From contig JANTFY010000011.1 in assembly GCA_024763185.1 (NCBI GenBank), positions 1 through 22,602 on the forward strand: a DNA stretch of 22,602 nucleotides, written 5' to 3'. Below the pieces are notes generated by a model that did no database searches, was not told where the DNA came from, and worked only from the letters and a program-made list of their open reading frames with translations. Below, in pieces: positions 1 through 7,809 of the stretch. Each line of letters begins with the position of its first letter. Position 1 is the stretch's first letter. The translations under genes and the position numbers were made by a program. Source of the stretch: Gammaproteobacteria bacterium. GTDB taxonomy: Bacteria > Pseudomonadota > Gammaproteobacteria > GCA-001735895.

Positions 1-158
1 AGCAGGTAATCGCGATCACCATGAATAATCGCCTGAGCGGTAATCATCTCGGTATAAAGCAGCATATGCCTGGAAAACAGGCGCAGAAAGTAACGATCGT
101 GTCGATCGGTACAATCCATCATCGGAGCGATACAAAAACGCCGCTGTAACGCAGTCAT
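1..158 (-). CDS. dusA: tRNA-dihydrouridine synthase A, N-terminal part (cut by window edge)
   Basis: Only the first 52 codons are in the window; the rest lies beyond position 1. The translation begins MTALQRRFCIAPMMDCTDRH and continues with RYFLRLFSRHMLLYTEM and then IIHG. This matches the start of DusA, the FMN-dependent enzyme that reduces uridines in the tRNA D-loop: the APMxDxTDRH phosphate/FMN-binding segment (residues 11-20) followed by RYFLRL and LYTEM. Most family members I know have Trp where this protein has Cys16. The start is fixed by an in-frame TAG two codons upstream and a nearby AGG. The gene is divergent from greB. The catalytic cysteine and tRNA-binding domain cannot be assessed. 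Confidence 0.88.
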   Translation of the reverse strand, partial: MTALQRRFCIAPMMDCTDRHDRYFLRLFSRHMLLYTEMITAQAIIHGDRDYL

Positions 159-267
159 AACCTAATAAACTTCGAAAAAACGTTAATGTACTGATTTTCA
201 ATAGCCTTTGCACGGAGCATCTTTGCGCGACTGATGGAATATTAAAAATACAGTAGAATCCTCATGC

Positions 268-759
268 ATGAGTCGATACCGCCCACCTGCGCCGAAAAAA
301 TCACCCTACATCACGCCTGATGGCATGCAGGCCCTGCAACAGGAGCTAAAGGACCTATGGCTCAAACGTCGTGTTGTGGTAGCCGCCCTGTCGGCTGCCG
401 CGGAAGAAGGTGACCGCTCGGAAAACGCAGAATACATCTATCGCAAAAAAGAATTACGCGAAATCGACCGACGTATTCGTTATCTGCAAAAACGCCTGCC
501 CGATCTCAAGGTTGTGCTCAAAAAACCATCACAAATCGACCAGGTCTTTTTCGGAGCTACGATAGAACTGCAGGACGACGAGGCAAATACAATCCTTTAT
601 CGTATCGTCGGGGCTGATGAATTCGATCACCAGCCACATTACATCAGTATCGACTCGCCGCTGGCCCGGGCCTTGTTAAAACGCAGGCTGGATGATGAGG
701 TATTGGTAAAAGTGCCGGCCGGACACCACAACTACTGGATAACCGCGATTTCGTACTGA
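268..759 (+). CDS. greB: transcript cleavage factor GreB
   Basis: 163 aa, the usual length for GreB. It enters the RNA polymerase secondary channel and stimulates cleavage of backtracked RNA. The N-terminal coiled coil (about residues 15-80) carries the tip motif EEGDRSENAEY, with the two acidic residues (Asp49, Glu52) that coordinate the active-site magnesium in Gre factors. The C-terminal FKBP-like domain shows VFFGA, YRIVGADEF and the strongly conserved ISIDSPLARALLKR. The basic start (RYRPPAPKK) and REIDRRIRYLQKR in the coiled coil are GreB rather than GreA features. The Shine-Dalgarno sequence is weak. An out-of-frame ATG lies 4 nt upstream at 264. No clear terminator follows. Confidence 0.95.
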   Translation: MSRYRPPAPKKSPYITPDGMQALQQELKDLWLKRRVVVAALSAAAEEGDRSENAEYIYRKKELREIDRRIRYLQKRLPDLKVVLKKPSQIDQVFFGATIELQDDEANTILYRIVGADEFDHQPHYISIDSPLARALLKRRLDDEVLVKVPAGHHNYWITAISY

Positions 760-922
760 ATTGTTTTTCCTGGTAACTTTGAAAAGTCAAATAAAGTATT
801 TTTTGTAACCAGTACAAATATTTAATTTTATAATTAACACCGTAACAATTTATTTTTTTCGTGATTGAACCTCATTAGACTTTTACAGTCTCAAATCGCA
901 TTAAACCTATAAGGACTAAAAA

Positions 923-1513
923 ATGAGAACCTCGCTATCACTGCTATTGTTTTACGGCCTGTCATTATTCATGCCAAACGCCTTGGCTGATAAGGCTGTT
1001 TTTGCCGGCGGTTGTTTCTGGTGCATGGAATCCGACTTCGAAAAACTACCCGGCGTGAGCGATGTTATTTCGGGATTCACCGGCGGTGAATTGAAAAACC
1101 CGACCTACAATGGCAACCATGACGGCCATTACGAAGCGATTGAAGTGACCTATGATCCTAAAAAAATCAGCTACCAGGATTTACTCGATCACTACTGGGT
1201 GAATGTGGACCCATTTGATGACAGCGGTCAGTTTTGTGATAAAGGATTCAGTTACTTAAGTGCCCTTTTTGTGGCCAATGAAAAAGAGCGTGAACTGGCT
1301 GAAAAATCCCGTTTGAAGGTGGTACAGGAGTTTCCCGGTCAGAAAGTCGTAACACCCATACTGGACAGCTCGGTATTTTACCCTATTGCCGGCGAAGAAA
1401 GTTATCACCAGGATTATTATAAAACCCATCCGGTACGCTACAAATATTACCGCTGGAGCTGTGGTCGTGATAAACGACTGAAACAGATCTGGGGTGACAG
1501 GGTCACCCATTAA
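923..1513 (+). CDS. msrA: periplasmic peptide-methionine (S)-S-oxide reductase
   Basis: 196 aa. It reduces methionine-S-sulfoxide in proteins. The first 22 residues form a signal peptide with a hydrophobic core and a cleavage site near ALA/DK, so the mature enzyme should act in the periplasm or be exported. The catalytic motif GGCFWCME follows at once (nucleophile Cys31, second Cys34). GQFCDKG (Cys105) and a C-terminal SCGRD give further cysteines that could act as resolving residues. An AAGGA sits 7 nt before the ATG. The 163-bp AT-rich gap after greB suggests its own promoter, though I found no convincing -35/-10 pair. The stop codon directly abuts that of relA on the other strand. Confidence 0.95.
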   Translation: MRTSLSLLLFYGLSLFMPNALADKAVFAGGCFWCMESDFEKLPGVSDVISGFTGGELKNPTYNGNHDGHYEAIEVTYDPKKISYQDLLDHYWVNVDPFDDSGQFCDKGFSYLSALFVANEKERELAEKSRLKVVQEFPGQKVVTPILDSSVFYPIAGEESYHQDYYKTHPVRYKYYRWSCGRDKRLKQIWGDRVTH

Positions 1514-1536
1514 TCAGTGTGTTCTTTTCACACTGA
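1492..1536. terminator. tandem hairpins at the msrA/relA convergent junction
   Basis: Two perfect inverted repeats span the abutting stop codons. One is GGGTGAC/GTCACCC with a 3-nt loop (1492-1508), inside the msrA 3' end. The other is TCAGTGTG/CACACTGA with a 7-nt loop (1514-1536), which includes the relA stop codon. Neither is followed by a clear T-run on either strand, so they are not textbook intrinsic terminators. They may act bidirectionally or protect the two mRNA 3' ends. Confidence 0.4.
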
Positions 1537-3655
1537 GTACATTGGGGATTTGCGCGAGTTTATCCATGATCTTAACCAGTTGATCTACACTGGATACTTC
1601 CACCACGAGTTTTGAATAAACCATCTGTTCTTCCTTGTTGGAAGTAGATTGAATATTGAGCAGGTTGATTTTTTCATTGGCCAGCACATTACTGATATCG
1701 CGCAGCATTCCGCTACGGTCGTAGGCAGACAAGGAAATTTCGGCCTCAAAGACCGAACCCGAGCCACTACCCCACTCCACCTCGACCAGGCGTGCTTTCT
1801 GATCCTCGGCCAGATTATTAATATTGTTACAATTCTGCTTATGAATGGTCACTCCGGAACCTTTAGTGATAAAACCAATGATATTATCGCCCGGCACAGG
1901 TTTACAGCATTTGGCAAAATGGGTTAGCAGGTTGCCAACGCCCTGAATGACCACTTCATCCTTTTTATGAGACTTTGCAGCTTCCGGCTTTTTGATCTTT
2001 TTAAACGGATCTGCCTTATCCAGCGCTGCATCCTGCTGCAGGTAACCGATAATCTGGGCCGCGGTAATAATACCGCGCCCGATATCGGCAAAAAACTGAT
2101 CTTCGTCCGAACGCTTAAAATGTGCCACCACCCGGGCCACATCGATATCGTGAAAATTGTATTTAACCAGTTCTCGTTCATACAGATTTTTACCATCCTG
2201 CATGTTTTGTTCAAAATCGAGCTGGTTAAACCAGTTTCGAACCTTGGCCCGGTTACTGGCTGATTTCAGATAACCCAGGTTTTTATTCATCCAGTCACGA
2301 CTGGGTGCTTCTTCTTTTGCCGTGAGCACCTCAACCTGTTCGCCGGTTTGTAGTTCATAGGTCAGGTTAACGATGCGACCATTCACCTTGGCCCCACGGC
2401 AGCGATGCCCGACGGAAGAATGAATGGAATAGGCAAAATCCAGCGGAGTCGCGCCAGCCGGCAAATCAACCACCTGCCCCTGCGGTGTAAACACGTAAAC
2501 CCTGTCCGTGGAAAGCTCGGTGGAAAAACCGGACAAGGCATCGGTGGCACTTTCCTCTGAACCCGACAACAGGTCACGCATGATGCCAATACTTTTTTCC
2601 ATGCGCTGATCCAGCGAAACCCCTTCCTTGTAGCGCCAGTGCGAGGCCACACCAAATTCCGATTTTTGATGCATTTCATGGGTTCGGATCTGTACCTCAA
2701 CCACCTTGCCACCCTCGGCCATGACCGCAGTATGCAGGGACTGGTATCCGTTCTCCTTGGGGTTGGCAATATAATCATCAAACTCGTCAGGAATGGAGTG
2801 CCAGTTGGTGTGCACGATACCGAGTACCGCATAACAATCGGCCACGCTATCCACCAGCACCCTGACGGCACGCACATCGAATAACTGGTGAAATTCAAGA
2901 TGTTTACGTTGCATCTTGCGCCAGATACTGACGATGTGCTTGACCCGGCCACTGACACTGGCCTGGATGTGTGACTGTTCAATCTTGGACTTGAGTTCGT
3001 CGGTAAACTGCTTAATGAACTGTTCCCTGTCATCGCGGCGTTCTTCCAGCAGGCCGGCTATACGTTTGAAGGTCAAAGGTTCCAGAGCACGGAATGACAG
3101 ATCTTCCAGCTCCCATTTCAAAGTACCTATACCCAGACGGTTAGCCAATGGCGCATAGATATCGAGTGTCTCGCGCGCCACGCATCGACGCTCCTCATAA
3201 CTGCAGTGCTTCAACAGCTTCAATCGATTTACGCGGTAGCACAGCTTGATCAGCATCACCCGGACATCCTTGATGATGGCCATCAACAAGCGTCTTAATT
3301 TTTCAGCCTGTTGCGGGGTGCGAAAACGGTGTTCGTTGCATTCCTGCATGCTGTTCAGGGTTATTACCCCGCGCGCGAGTTCCAGCACGCTGTCCCCAAA
3401 GCGGTTTTTGATCTCATCATCCGACAGGCTGTCTTTCAGCCCCATATCACTGACCAGGGTGGCAATGACGGTGTTTTTATCCACCCCGAATTCAACCAGG
3501 CGCAATACCGTATCGATCGCGCGCGGTCGGCATTTCTCGGGTTTTTTGGCATTAAAGGCCAGTTCAAGCGCCTGTTCAAGATCCTCATCCCAATCCATCT
3601 TGGCGGATAATGCCTGGCGATAATAATCGATAGTATGTTCTGTGCTTGGAGTCAT
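1514..3655 (-). CDS. relA: (p)ppGpp synthetase RelA
   Basis: 713 aa, slightly shorter than E. coli RelA. It makes (p)ppGpp on ribosomes carrying uncharged tRNA. Order: an HD-like N-terminal region (about 40-190) lacking the His-Asp hydrolase motif; a synthetase domain (about 230-345) with EFDDYIANPKENGYQSLHTA, where acidic EFDD at 291-294 marks RelA rather than SpoT (RFKD); a TGS domain (about 384-446); a zinc-finger region with KCCKPVPGD (Cys583/584) and Cys609; and an ACT domain (about 637-713). It should be a synthetase without hydrolase activity. The ATG at 3655 has no clear Shine-Dalgarno sequence. Five codons upstream is a TAG supplied by the repeat element 11 bp away, so native upstream sequence may have been lost. 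Confidence 0.93.
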   Translation of the reverse strand: MTPSTEHTIDYYRQALSAKMDWDEDLEQALELAFNAKKPEKCRPRAIDTVLRLVEFGVDKNTVIATLVSDMGLKDSLSDDEIKNRFGDSVLELARGVITLNSMQECNEHRFRTPQQAEKLRRLLMAIIKDVRVMLIKLCYRVNRLKLLKHCSYEERRCVARETLDIYAPLANRLGIGTLKWELEDLSFRALEPLTFKRIAGLLEERRDDREQFIKQFTDELKSKIEQSHIQASVSGRVKHIVSIWRKMQRKHLEFHQLFDVRAVRVLVDSVADCYAVLGIVHTNWHSIPDEFDDYIANPKENGYQSLHTAVMAEGGKVVEVQIRTHEMHQKSEFGVASHWRYKEGVSLDQRMEKSIGIMRDLLSGSEESATDALSGFSTELSTDRVYVFTPQGQVVDLPAGATPLDFAYSIHSSVGHRCRGAKVNGRIVNLTYELQTGEQVEVLTAKEEAPSRDWMNKNLGYLKSASNRAKVRNWFNQLDFEQNMQDGKNLYERELVKYNFHDIDVARVVAHFKRSDEDQFFADIGRGIITAAQIIGYLQQDAALDKADPFKKIKKPEAAKSHKKDEVVIQGVGNLLTHFAKCCKPVPGDNIIGFITKGSGVTIHKQNCNNINNLAEDQKARLVEVEWGSGSGSVFEAEISLSAYDRSGMLRDISNVLANEKINLLNIQSTSNKEEQMVYSKLVVEVSSVDQLVKIMDKLAQIPNVLSVKRTH

Positions 3656-3666
3656 GGGTGCATTAT

Positions 3667-3692
3667 TCTAGGGTCTGTTTACACTAATTGAA
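3667..3692. repeat. left terminal inverted repeat
   Basis: It begins TCTAGGGTCTGTTTACAC and ends TTGAA. It matches the reverse complement of 3925-3950 at 25 of 26 positions. Its outer edge lies 11 bp upstream of the relA start codon. Confidence 0.85.
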
Positions 3693-3924
3693 AAAACGCG
3701 ACGTCGGCCATTTTTTCGCAGACAAAGGCGCATTGAGCGCGGTGTACTTACTGTACATAAGCGAGGTGCAACGTCTGACTGCGGGAAAATGGCCACGTCC
3801 CTCCGGGTTGTGCCCCCCATTATCGATACAGGGGGGCCACTTGGCGTTACTCGTCGTTCATATGGAATAACCAAACCTCTCTCCTCTTGCCTTGCCTGGC
3901 CCTTATTGGGGCGGCAACGCGTTG

Positions 3925-3950
3925 TTCAATTAGTGTAAACAGGCCCTAGA
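3925..3950. repeat. right terminal inverted repeat
   Basis: It ends GTAAACAGGCCCTAGA and pairs with 3667-3692. Its last base directly precedes the ybbP stop codon (3951-3953), so the insertion sits exactly at the 3' end of that gene. Confidence 0.85.
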
Positions 3951-6410
3951 TCAACTGCGCAGTAATGACATGGGGCTGACCGAAAAAGATCGATACACGA
4001 ACAGGCTGCCTACCAGCGTGATGACACTCACCGCAACCACCAGACTGTAAACCCATAACGAGACCGAAAACACGAAAGGTAATTCAAAAAACCAGGCACC
4101 CAAAACCCAACTGGTCAGGGTCGCGAAAAAAGCGGCGAACACACCGACCAGCAGCCCCATCAACACAAACTCCACCACCTGGGAGGCACGTTTTTGTTGA
4201 CCATTGGCACCCATCGCCTGTAACAGGGCCACTTCCATTTCGCGTACCGGGTTGGAGGTTTTCAGGGCCGATAACAGCACCACAATACCGGACAGGGCAG
4301 CAAAGGCAAAAAAGAACTTCAATGCCAGGCTGGCACGATTAACAATACCCTTGATGCGTTGCATGATCTCTGAAATATCCAGAAGTGTCACGGTTGGAAA
4401 CTGTTGAATCAAAGGCTTCAACACCGATTGTTTTTGTTCATTGATGAATGCACTGAGCAGCCAGGTTTGTGGTTTGGTTTCAAGCAGTGATGCCGTGCCC
4501 AAAATAAAAAAGTTCGGCTGAAAGTTCTCCCACACCACCGAGCGGATGCTGGTGACCTTCTGCTCGAAGCTCTCCCCGGCCACGGAAAAACGCAAACTGT
4601 CTCCTACCTCGATACCCAGAGACTCGGCCATGCCCTGCTCGACCGAAAACCCGGCGGGATCAGGCATATCGGAAAACCACTGCCCGTCCAGAATGACATT
4701 GTCCTCTGGCAGCCGCTCACTGAAACTGATATTGAACACGTGGTTGACCAGGCGCTGGGCACGGTCATTGTCAAACGGAATCGCCTTTACATCCTGCTGA
4801 TTAATGGCTACCAGACGCGTACGGATCAGTGCATAGGCCTGCGAGGAAGGCACCTGCTGTTGTTGCAAAAAGCGGGTCAGTGAATCGACCTCATCGGCTG
4901 GAATATTGACCAGGAAGTAGTTAGGTTTGTTTGCCGGCAACTGCATTTCCCATTGCTCGATCAACTGGTCTTTGACCTGCGAGATGATCAGCACCGACAA
5001 CAGGGTAAGGCTGAAACCGGACATGACAAACAGGGCATTTCGCTGATGGCTGAGCAGGCGCGTGATCACATACTGAAACATCCAGAACCGGTTTTTAGCG
5101 TACTGCTGCAGCATTTTAAGCACCAGTTTGAGAATCAATGGAATGACCGCGGCCATCAACAGCACCAGCACAAACAGCACGGATGCCAGTTGCAGGTGGT
5201 TAACGATCAACATTAACACCAGGAATAAAGTCAACAGACTGCTGAAGATCAGTATCAGCGTTTTTTTGCGCGATACCATTCGTACACTTTGCCTGAACAC
5301 CTGCATCGGCGGTGTATCCAGCACAGCCAGGACATGCGGCATGCTGAAACCCAGTAACGAGACCAAACCGATCAATGCCGCCAGCACATAGGGCCAGGCG
5401 TCGGTCTCGGGTAATCGGCTGCCAAACCATTGGCCCAATGTCCACTGCAGTGGAAACTGGGCAACATAACCCACCAGCAAACCCACCGGCAAAGACCACA
5501 GCCAGACCTTGAACATCTGGTTCAGGTAATAACGCACCAGTCGCAAGGTGGATATTCCAAAGGTACGCAGCACCGCCACCCGGGTGGATTCACGCGTGGC
5601 GGCATAACGTGCACTGATGGCAATGGCAATCATCGCTATCACCAGCGTCAGTACAATGGACAGGGCAAAAAACTTGCGCGTGCGATCCAGGGCATTGCGC
5701 ATTTCCGGACGTGCCGTTTCCAGCGTTTGCAGGCTTTGCCCCTCGGATAAAAGCGGGCGCACAAATTTCTCGAATTTTTGCAGAGTCGGCAACTCACCCG
5801 CCACCAGCAGGCGATAGCGGGCCCGGCTGCCCGGCACCAGCAGTCCGGTTTGCGGCAGGTCATCGACATGCATCATCAGGCGCGGGGCCATGTTAAACAG
5901 GCTGCCACCCCGGTCCGGTTCGTAGGACAGGATCCAGCGAGCGGGTAGTGTCAGAGTGCCCAGTTCAAGCTCACTGTTCAAACGCGCAGCCAGTTTACTG
6001 TCAATCCACAACTCGCCGGCCGCCGGACCCTGCTGCACCTTCTGTGGCTCAGACAGCAGGGCCGATTTTCGCTCCAGAGTACCGCGCAATGGATAGGTCG
6101 AACTGACGGCTTTAAGCTCAACCAACTGCGGCTCATCGTCAATAAAGATGGCGGTTCTTAAGGATATGGTAGTGGCGGTCTTCAAGCCGTATTCTTCGGC
6201 CAGTTTTTGATAGGCATCATTCAATGGTTCGGTGGAACTGATCAACAGGTCAGCCGCCATCAATTCACTGGCCTGACGATCCAGCAGCAGGCTGATACGA
6301 TGGGTAAATAACTGGCTGGCGGCGACAATGGAAATGGTTATCACGGTCGCCAGCCACAATAACCACCAGGCCTGAATGCGTGGGATGAGAATCTTCATTA
6401 AATAACGCAT
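3951..6410 (-). CDS. ybbP: ABC transporter permease, YbbP-type (FtsX-like, MacB class)
   Basis: 819 aa; E. coli YbbP is about 800. An N-terminal membrane anchor (about 14-33) is followed by a large periplasmic region (about 35-240). Further membrane segments lie near 247-268, 301-320, 340-361, 383-403, 408-430 and 460-476, then a second extracytoplasmic domain and three C-terminal segments (about 700-815). This is the duplicated FtsX-like layout. The early LVELKAVSSTYPLRG resembles YbbP closely. The start codon overlaps the ybbA stop (TAATG), so translation is coupled. The family works with a YbbA-type ATPase as a mechanotransmission or export complex; substrate unknown. An alternative start is Met5. 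The C-terminus ends against the repeat element. Confidence 0.85.
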   Translation of the reverse strand: MRYLMKILIPRIQAWWLLWLATVITISIVAASQLFTHRISLLLDRQASELMAADLLISSTEPLNDAYQKLAEEYGLKTATTISLRTAIFIDDEPQLVELKAVSSTYPLRGTLERKSALLSEPQKVQQGPAAGELWIDSKLAARLNSELELGTLTLPARWILSYEPDRGGSLFNMAPRLMMHVDDLPQTGLLVPGSRARYRLLVAGELPTLQKFEKFVRPLLSEGQSLQTLETARPEMRNALDRTRKFFALSIVLTLVIAMIAIAISARYAATRESTRVAVLRTFGISTLRLVRYYLNQMFKVWLWSLPVGLLVGYVAQFPLQWTLGQWFGSRLPETDAWPYVLAALIGLVSLLGFSMPHVLAVLDTPPMQVFRQSVRMVSRKKTLILIFSSLLTLFLVLMLIVNHLQLASVLFVLVLLMAAVIPLILKLVLKMLQQYAKNRFWMFQYVITRLLSHQRNALFVMSGFSLTLLSVLIISQVKDQLIEQWEMQLPANKPNYFLVNIPADEVDSLTRFLQQQQVPSSQAYALIRTRLVAINQQDVKAIPFDNDRAQRLVNHVFNISFSERLPEDNVILDGQWFSDMPDPAGFSVEQGMAESLGIEVGDSLRFSVAGESFEQKVTSIRSVVWENFQPNFFILGTASLLETKPQTWLLSAFINEQKQSVLKPLIQQFPTVTLLDISEIMQRIKGIVNRASLALKFFFAFAALSGIVVLLSALKTSNPVREMEVALLQAMGANGQQKRASQVVEFVLMGLLVGVFAAFFATLTSWVLGAWFFELPFVFSVSLWVYSLVVAVSVITLVGSLFVYRSFSVSPMSLLRS

Positions 6411-7090
6411 TAATGCTTCACGATATCAACAATATGCCCATCCGCCATTTTTACCTGGCGACTGCCACGCTGGGCCAGGCTTTCATCATGCGTCACCAGT
6501 ATCAGGCTGGTACCTGCCTGCTCACGCAGGTCGAACAGTAAGTCGCTGATCTGGGAGCCGGTCTTACTGTCCAGGTTGCCGGTGGGTTCATCGGCAAACA
6601 ACAGCGTAGGTTTGATCGCATAGGCACGCGCGATGGCCACGCGTTGCTGCTCACCCCCAGACAAACGTTCAACCGCAGTGGTTAAGCGATGACCCAGGCC
6701 AACCTGACGCAGTACGTCTTGCGCAATTTGTTCAGACTGGTCAAAACCCGATAACTCCAGCGGCAGCATGACATTTTGCAGCGCACTCGCGCCGCTTACC
6801 AGATGAAAGGATTGAAAAACAAAACCGACCTGGCCTTTGCGAATGGCCGCACGCTGCTCTTCATTGCGGCTTGAGAGGTTTTCACCCAGCAGGGTCACCT
6901 CACCACTATCCGCGCTGTCCAGCCCGGCCATTAAACCCAACAACGTGGTTTTACCCGAGCCGGATTCACCACTGATGACCAGCCCTTCGCCGTGCTTCAC
7001 ATTGAGATTAATGTCCTGCAATATAGTCAGGCGACCTTCTGGTGCCTGAACCGATTTAGACAAATTAGATACTACGATGCAATCTTCCAT
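6410..7090 (-). CDS. ybbA: ABC transporter ATP-binding protein, YbbA-type
   Basis: 226 aa, a single nucleotide-binding domain of the LolD/MacB class that should power the YbbP permease. Walker A GESGSGKT (41-48), Q-loop Gln93, signature LSGGEQQR (143-150), Walker B LLFADEP (163-169) and switch His201 are all intact. I chose the ATG at 7090 because AGGA lies 7 nt upstream and family members begin close to this point. The frame stays open upstream to 7183, but that extension adds 31 residues with no family similarity and runs deep into tesA. The 5' end overlaps tesA head-to-head by 14 bp. The stop codon shares one base with the ybbP start. Confidence 0.9.
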   Translation of the reverse strand: MEDCIVVSNLSKSVQAPEGRLTILQDINLNVKHGEGLVISGESGSGKTTLLGLMAGLDSADSGEVTLLGENLSSRNEEQRAAIRKGQVGFVFQSFHLVSGASALQNVMLPLELSGFDQSEQIAQDVLRQVGLGHRLTTAVERLSGGEQQRVAIARAYAIKPTLLFADEPTGNLDSKTGSQISDLLFDLREQAGTSLILVTHDESLAQRGSRQVKMADGHIVDIVKH

Positions 7091-7724
7091 TATTTTCCTG
7101 TTAATGACAGCCGTATTGAACCTGTGCTGTTGGAGTGTGACCTGGGCCACTACTGAGACAAAATCCAACCCAAAAGTTCTCATTCTCGGCGACAGTTTAA
7201 GTGCTGCCTATAATATTTCAATCGATCAAAGCTGGACGCAACTGTTTCACCAGAAAATCCTGTCAAAAGCGCCAAACATGGAACTGGTCAACGCCAGTAT
7301 CAGTGGTGAAACGACCAACGGCGGGGTGCAACGCCTACCTGATTTGCTGCAGTTGCATCAACCCTCGCACCTGATTGTGGAACTGGGTGGCAACGACGGT
7401 TTGAGAGGTTACAAATTCGAGCAAACACGCAGCAACCTGCAACGTATTATTGATATGGCTTTACAACGGAATATCAAGGTCCTGTTAATCGGGGTCCGGT
7501 TGCCGCCCAATCTGGGGCCGGTTTACAACCAGCGTTTTGAGCAGATTTATAAAGACTTGTCGGAAACTATGGAGGTGGCCTTTCTGCCGCGTTTCCTGGA
7601 GGGTGTGGCGGCTCATAAGGCCGAGTACATGCAGGCTGACGGTATTCATCCGACAGCACTGGCGCAACCGATTCTGGCAGACAAGGTGTTTCAGGTATTT
7701 TCATCGGAATTCCTGTCGCCATAA
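7077..7724 (+). CDS. tesA: GDSL lysophospholipase/arylesterase, TesA family
   Basis: 215 aa. A periplasmic SGNH hydrolase acting on acyl-CoA thioesters, lysophospholipids and aryl esters in its family. A hydrophobic signal segment (about 4-24) ends near TWA/TTE. The SGNH blocks are all present: GDSLS (Ser40), SGETTNGG (Gly77), ELGGNDGLRG (Asn106) and DGIHPTALAQ (Asp188, His191). Family neighbours support the call, since tesA is divergent from ybbA-ybbP in E. coli too. The start at 7077 gives a signal peptide without a basic n-region and has only a weak Shine-Dalgarno sequence. An in-frame ATG at 7104 would shorten the signal segment and remove the overlap with ybbA. The stop codon lies within the A-run of a minus-strand terminator. 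Confidence 0.93.
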   Translation: MQSSIIFLLMTAVLNLCCWSVTWATTETKSNPKVLILGDSLSAAYNISIDQSWTQLFHQKILSKAPNMELVNASISGETTNGGVQRLPDLLQLHQPSHLIVELGGNDGLRGYKFEQTRSNLQRIIDMALQRNIKVLLIGVRLPPNLGPVYNQRFEQIYKDLSETMEVAFLPRFLEGVAAHKAEYMQADGIHPTALAQPILADKVFQVFSSEFLSP

Positions 7725-7743
7725 AAAAAGACCTGGCAAGGTC
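7723..7743 (-). terminator. intrinsic terminator (minus strand)
   Basis: Reading the minus strand, GACCT-TGCC-AGGTC is a perfect 5-bp stem with a 4-nt loop, followed directly by seven T residues. The T-run corresponds to the A-run that contains the tesA stop codon. It could end the candidate sRNA or a HAD read-through transcript. Confidence 0.6.
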
Positions 7744-7803
7744 ACCAGATATCTGTATGCGATTCCGGCTCCGGCCAAGTCTTCCAGGAGGAAGCCCTCC
7801 TTG
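7723..7803 (-). ncRNA. candidate small RNA, minus strand, tesA/HAD intergenic region
   Basis: A predicted transcript of about 80 nt runs from a strong minus-strand promoter (7838-7810) to a hairpin plus T7 terminator (7743-7723). In transcript order it can form AGGAGG-GCUU-CCUCCU (7801-7786), GGC-CGGA-GCC with GGA in the loop, a 10-bp palindrome CAGATATCTG (7755-7746), and the terminator stem. Four GGA triplets occur (AAGGAGG, UGGAAG, CGGAGC, CGGAAU), the kind of motif bound by CsrA/RsmA, but I cannot assign it to a known family. It might instead be the processed 3' UTR of the HAD gene 190 nt upstream. Confidence 0.5.
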
Positions 7804-7809
7804 ATTAGA

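Larger units (their letters stand above)
3667..3950. mobile_element. MITE-like non-coding element with terminal inverted repeats
   Basis: About 284 bp bounded by 26-bp inverted repeats (3667-3692 and 3925-3950) with a single mismatch (3675). The similarity continues to about 33 bp through an AACGCG block with a one-base gap. Both ends show CTAG (3668-3671 and 3946-3949), consistent with a TA or CTAG target duplication. That target type is known for IS630/Tc1-like elements and some IS5-family groups. Inside are nested inverted repeats: arms 3700-3723 and 3773-3799, a GCGC pair at 3728-3740, and a 7-bp G/C stem at 3812-3818 with 3831-3837. Short ORFs on both strands have no recognisable domain and run into the repeats. 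No transposase is present, so it would need one supplied in trans. Confidence 0.8.

Noticed and set aside
16..213. 65-codon minus-strand ORF at the left edge
   Set aside because: It is out of frame with the clear dusA translation that starts at 158.
877..891. Inverted repeat AGACT-TTTAC-AGTCT upstream of msrA
   Set aside because: Five-base arms in AT-rich sequence are expected by chance; no operator could be supported.
3668..3874. Small ORFs inside the repeat element (68 aa minus, 60 aa plus)
   Set aside because: They run through inverted repeats, have no recognisable domain and no ribosome binding site; they look like by-products of the element's sequence.
7091..7183. Upstream extension of the ybbA frame to an ATG at 7183
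   Set aside because: The extra 31 residues have no family similarity and lie in tesA coding sequence; the ATG at 7090 has a good AGGA.
7786..7801. AGGAGG/CCTCCT hairpin as a plus-strand tesA terminator
   Set aside because: It is followed by TTGATT only, not a T-run; it is better explained as the first stem of the minus-strand RNA.
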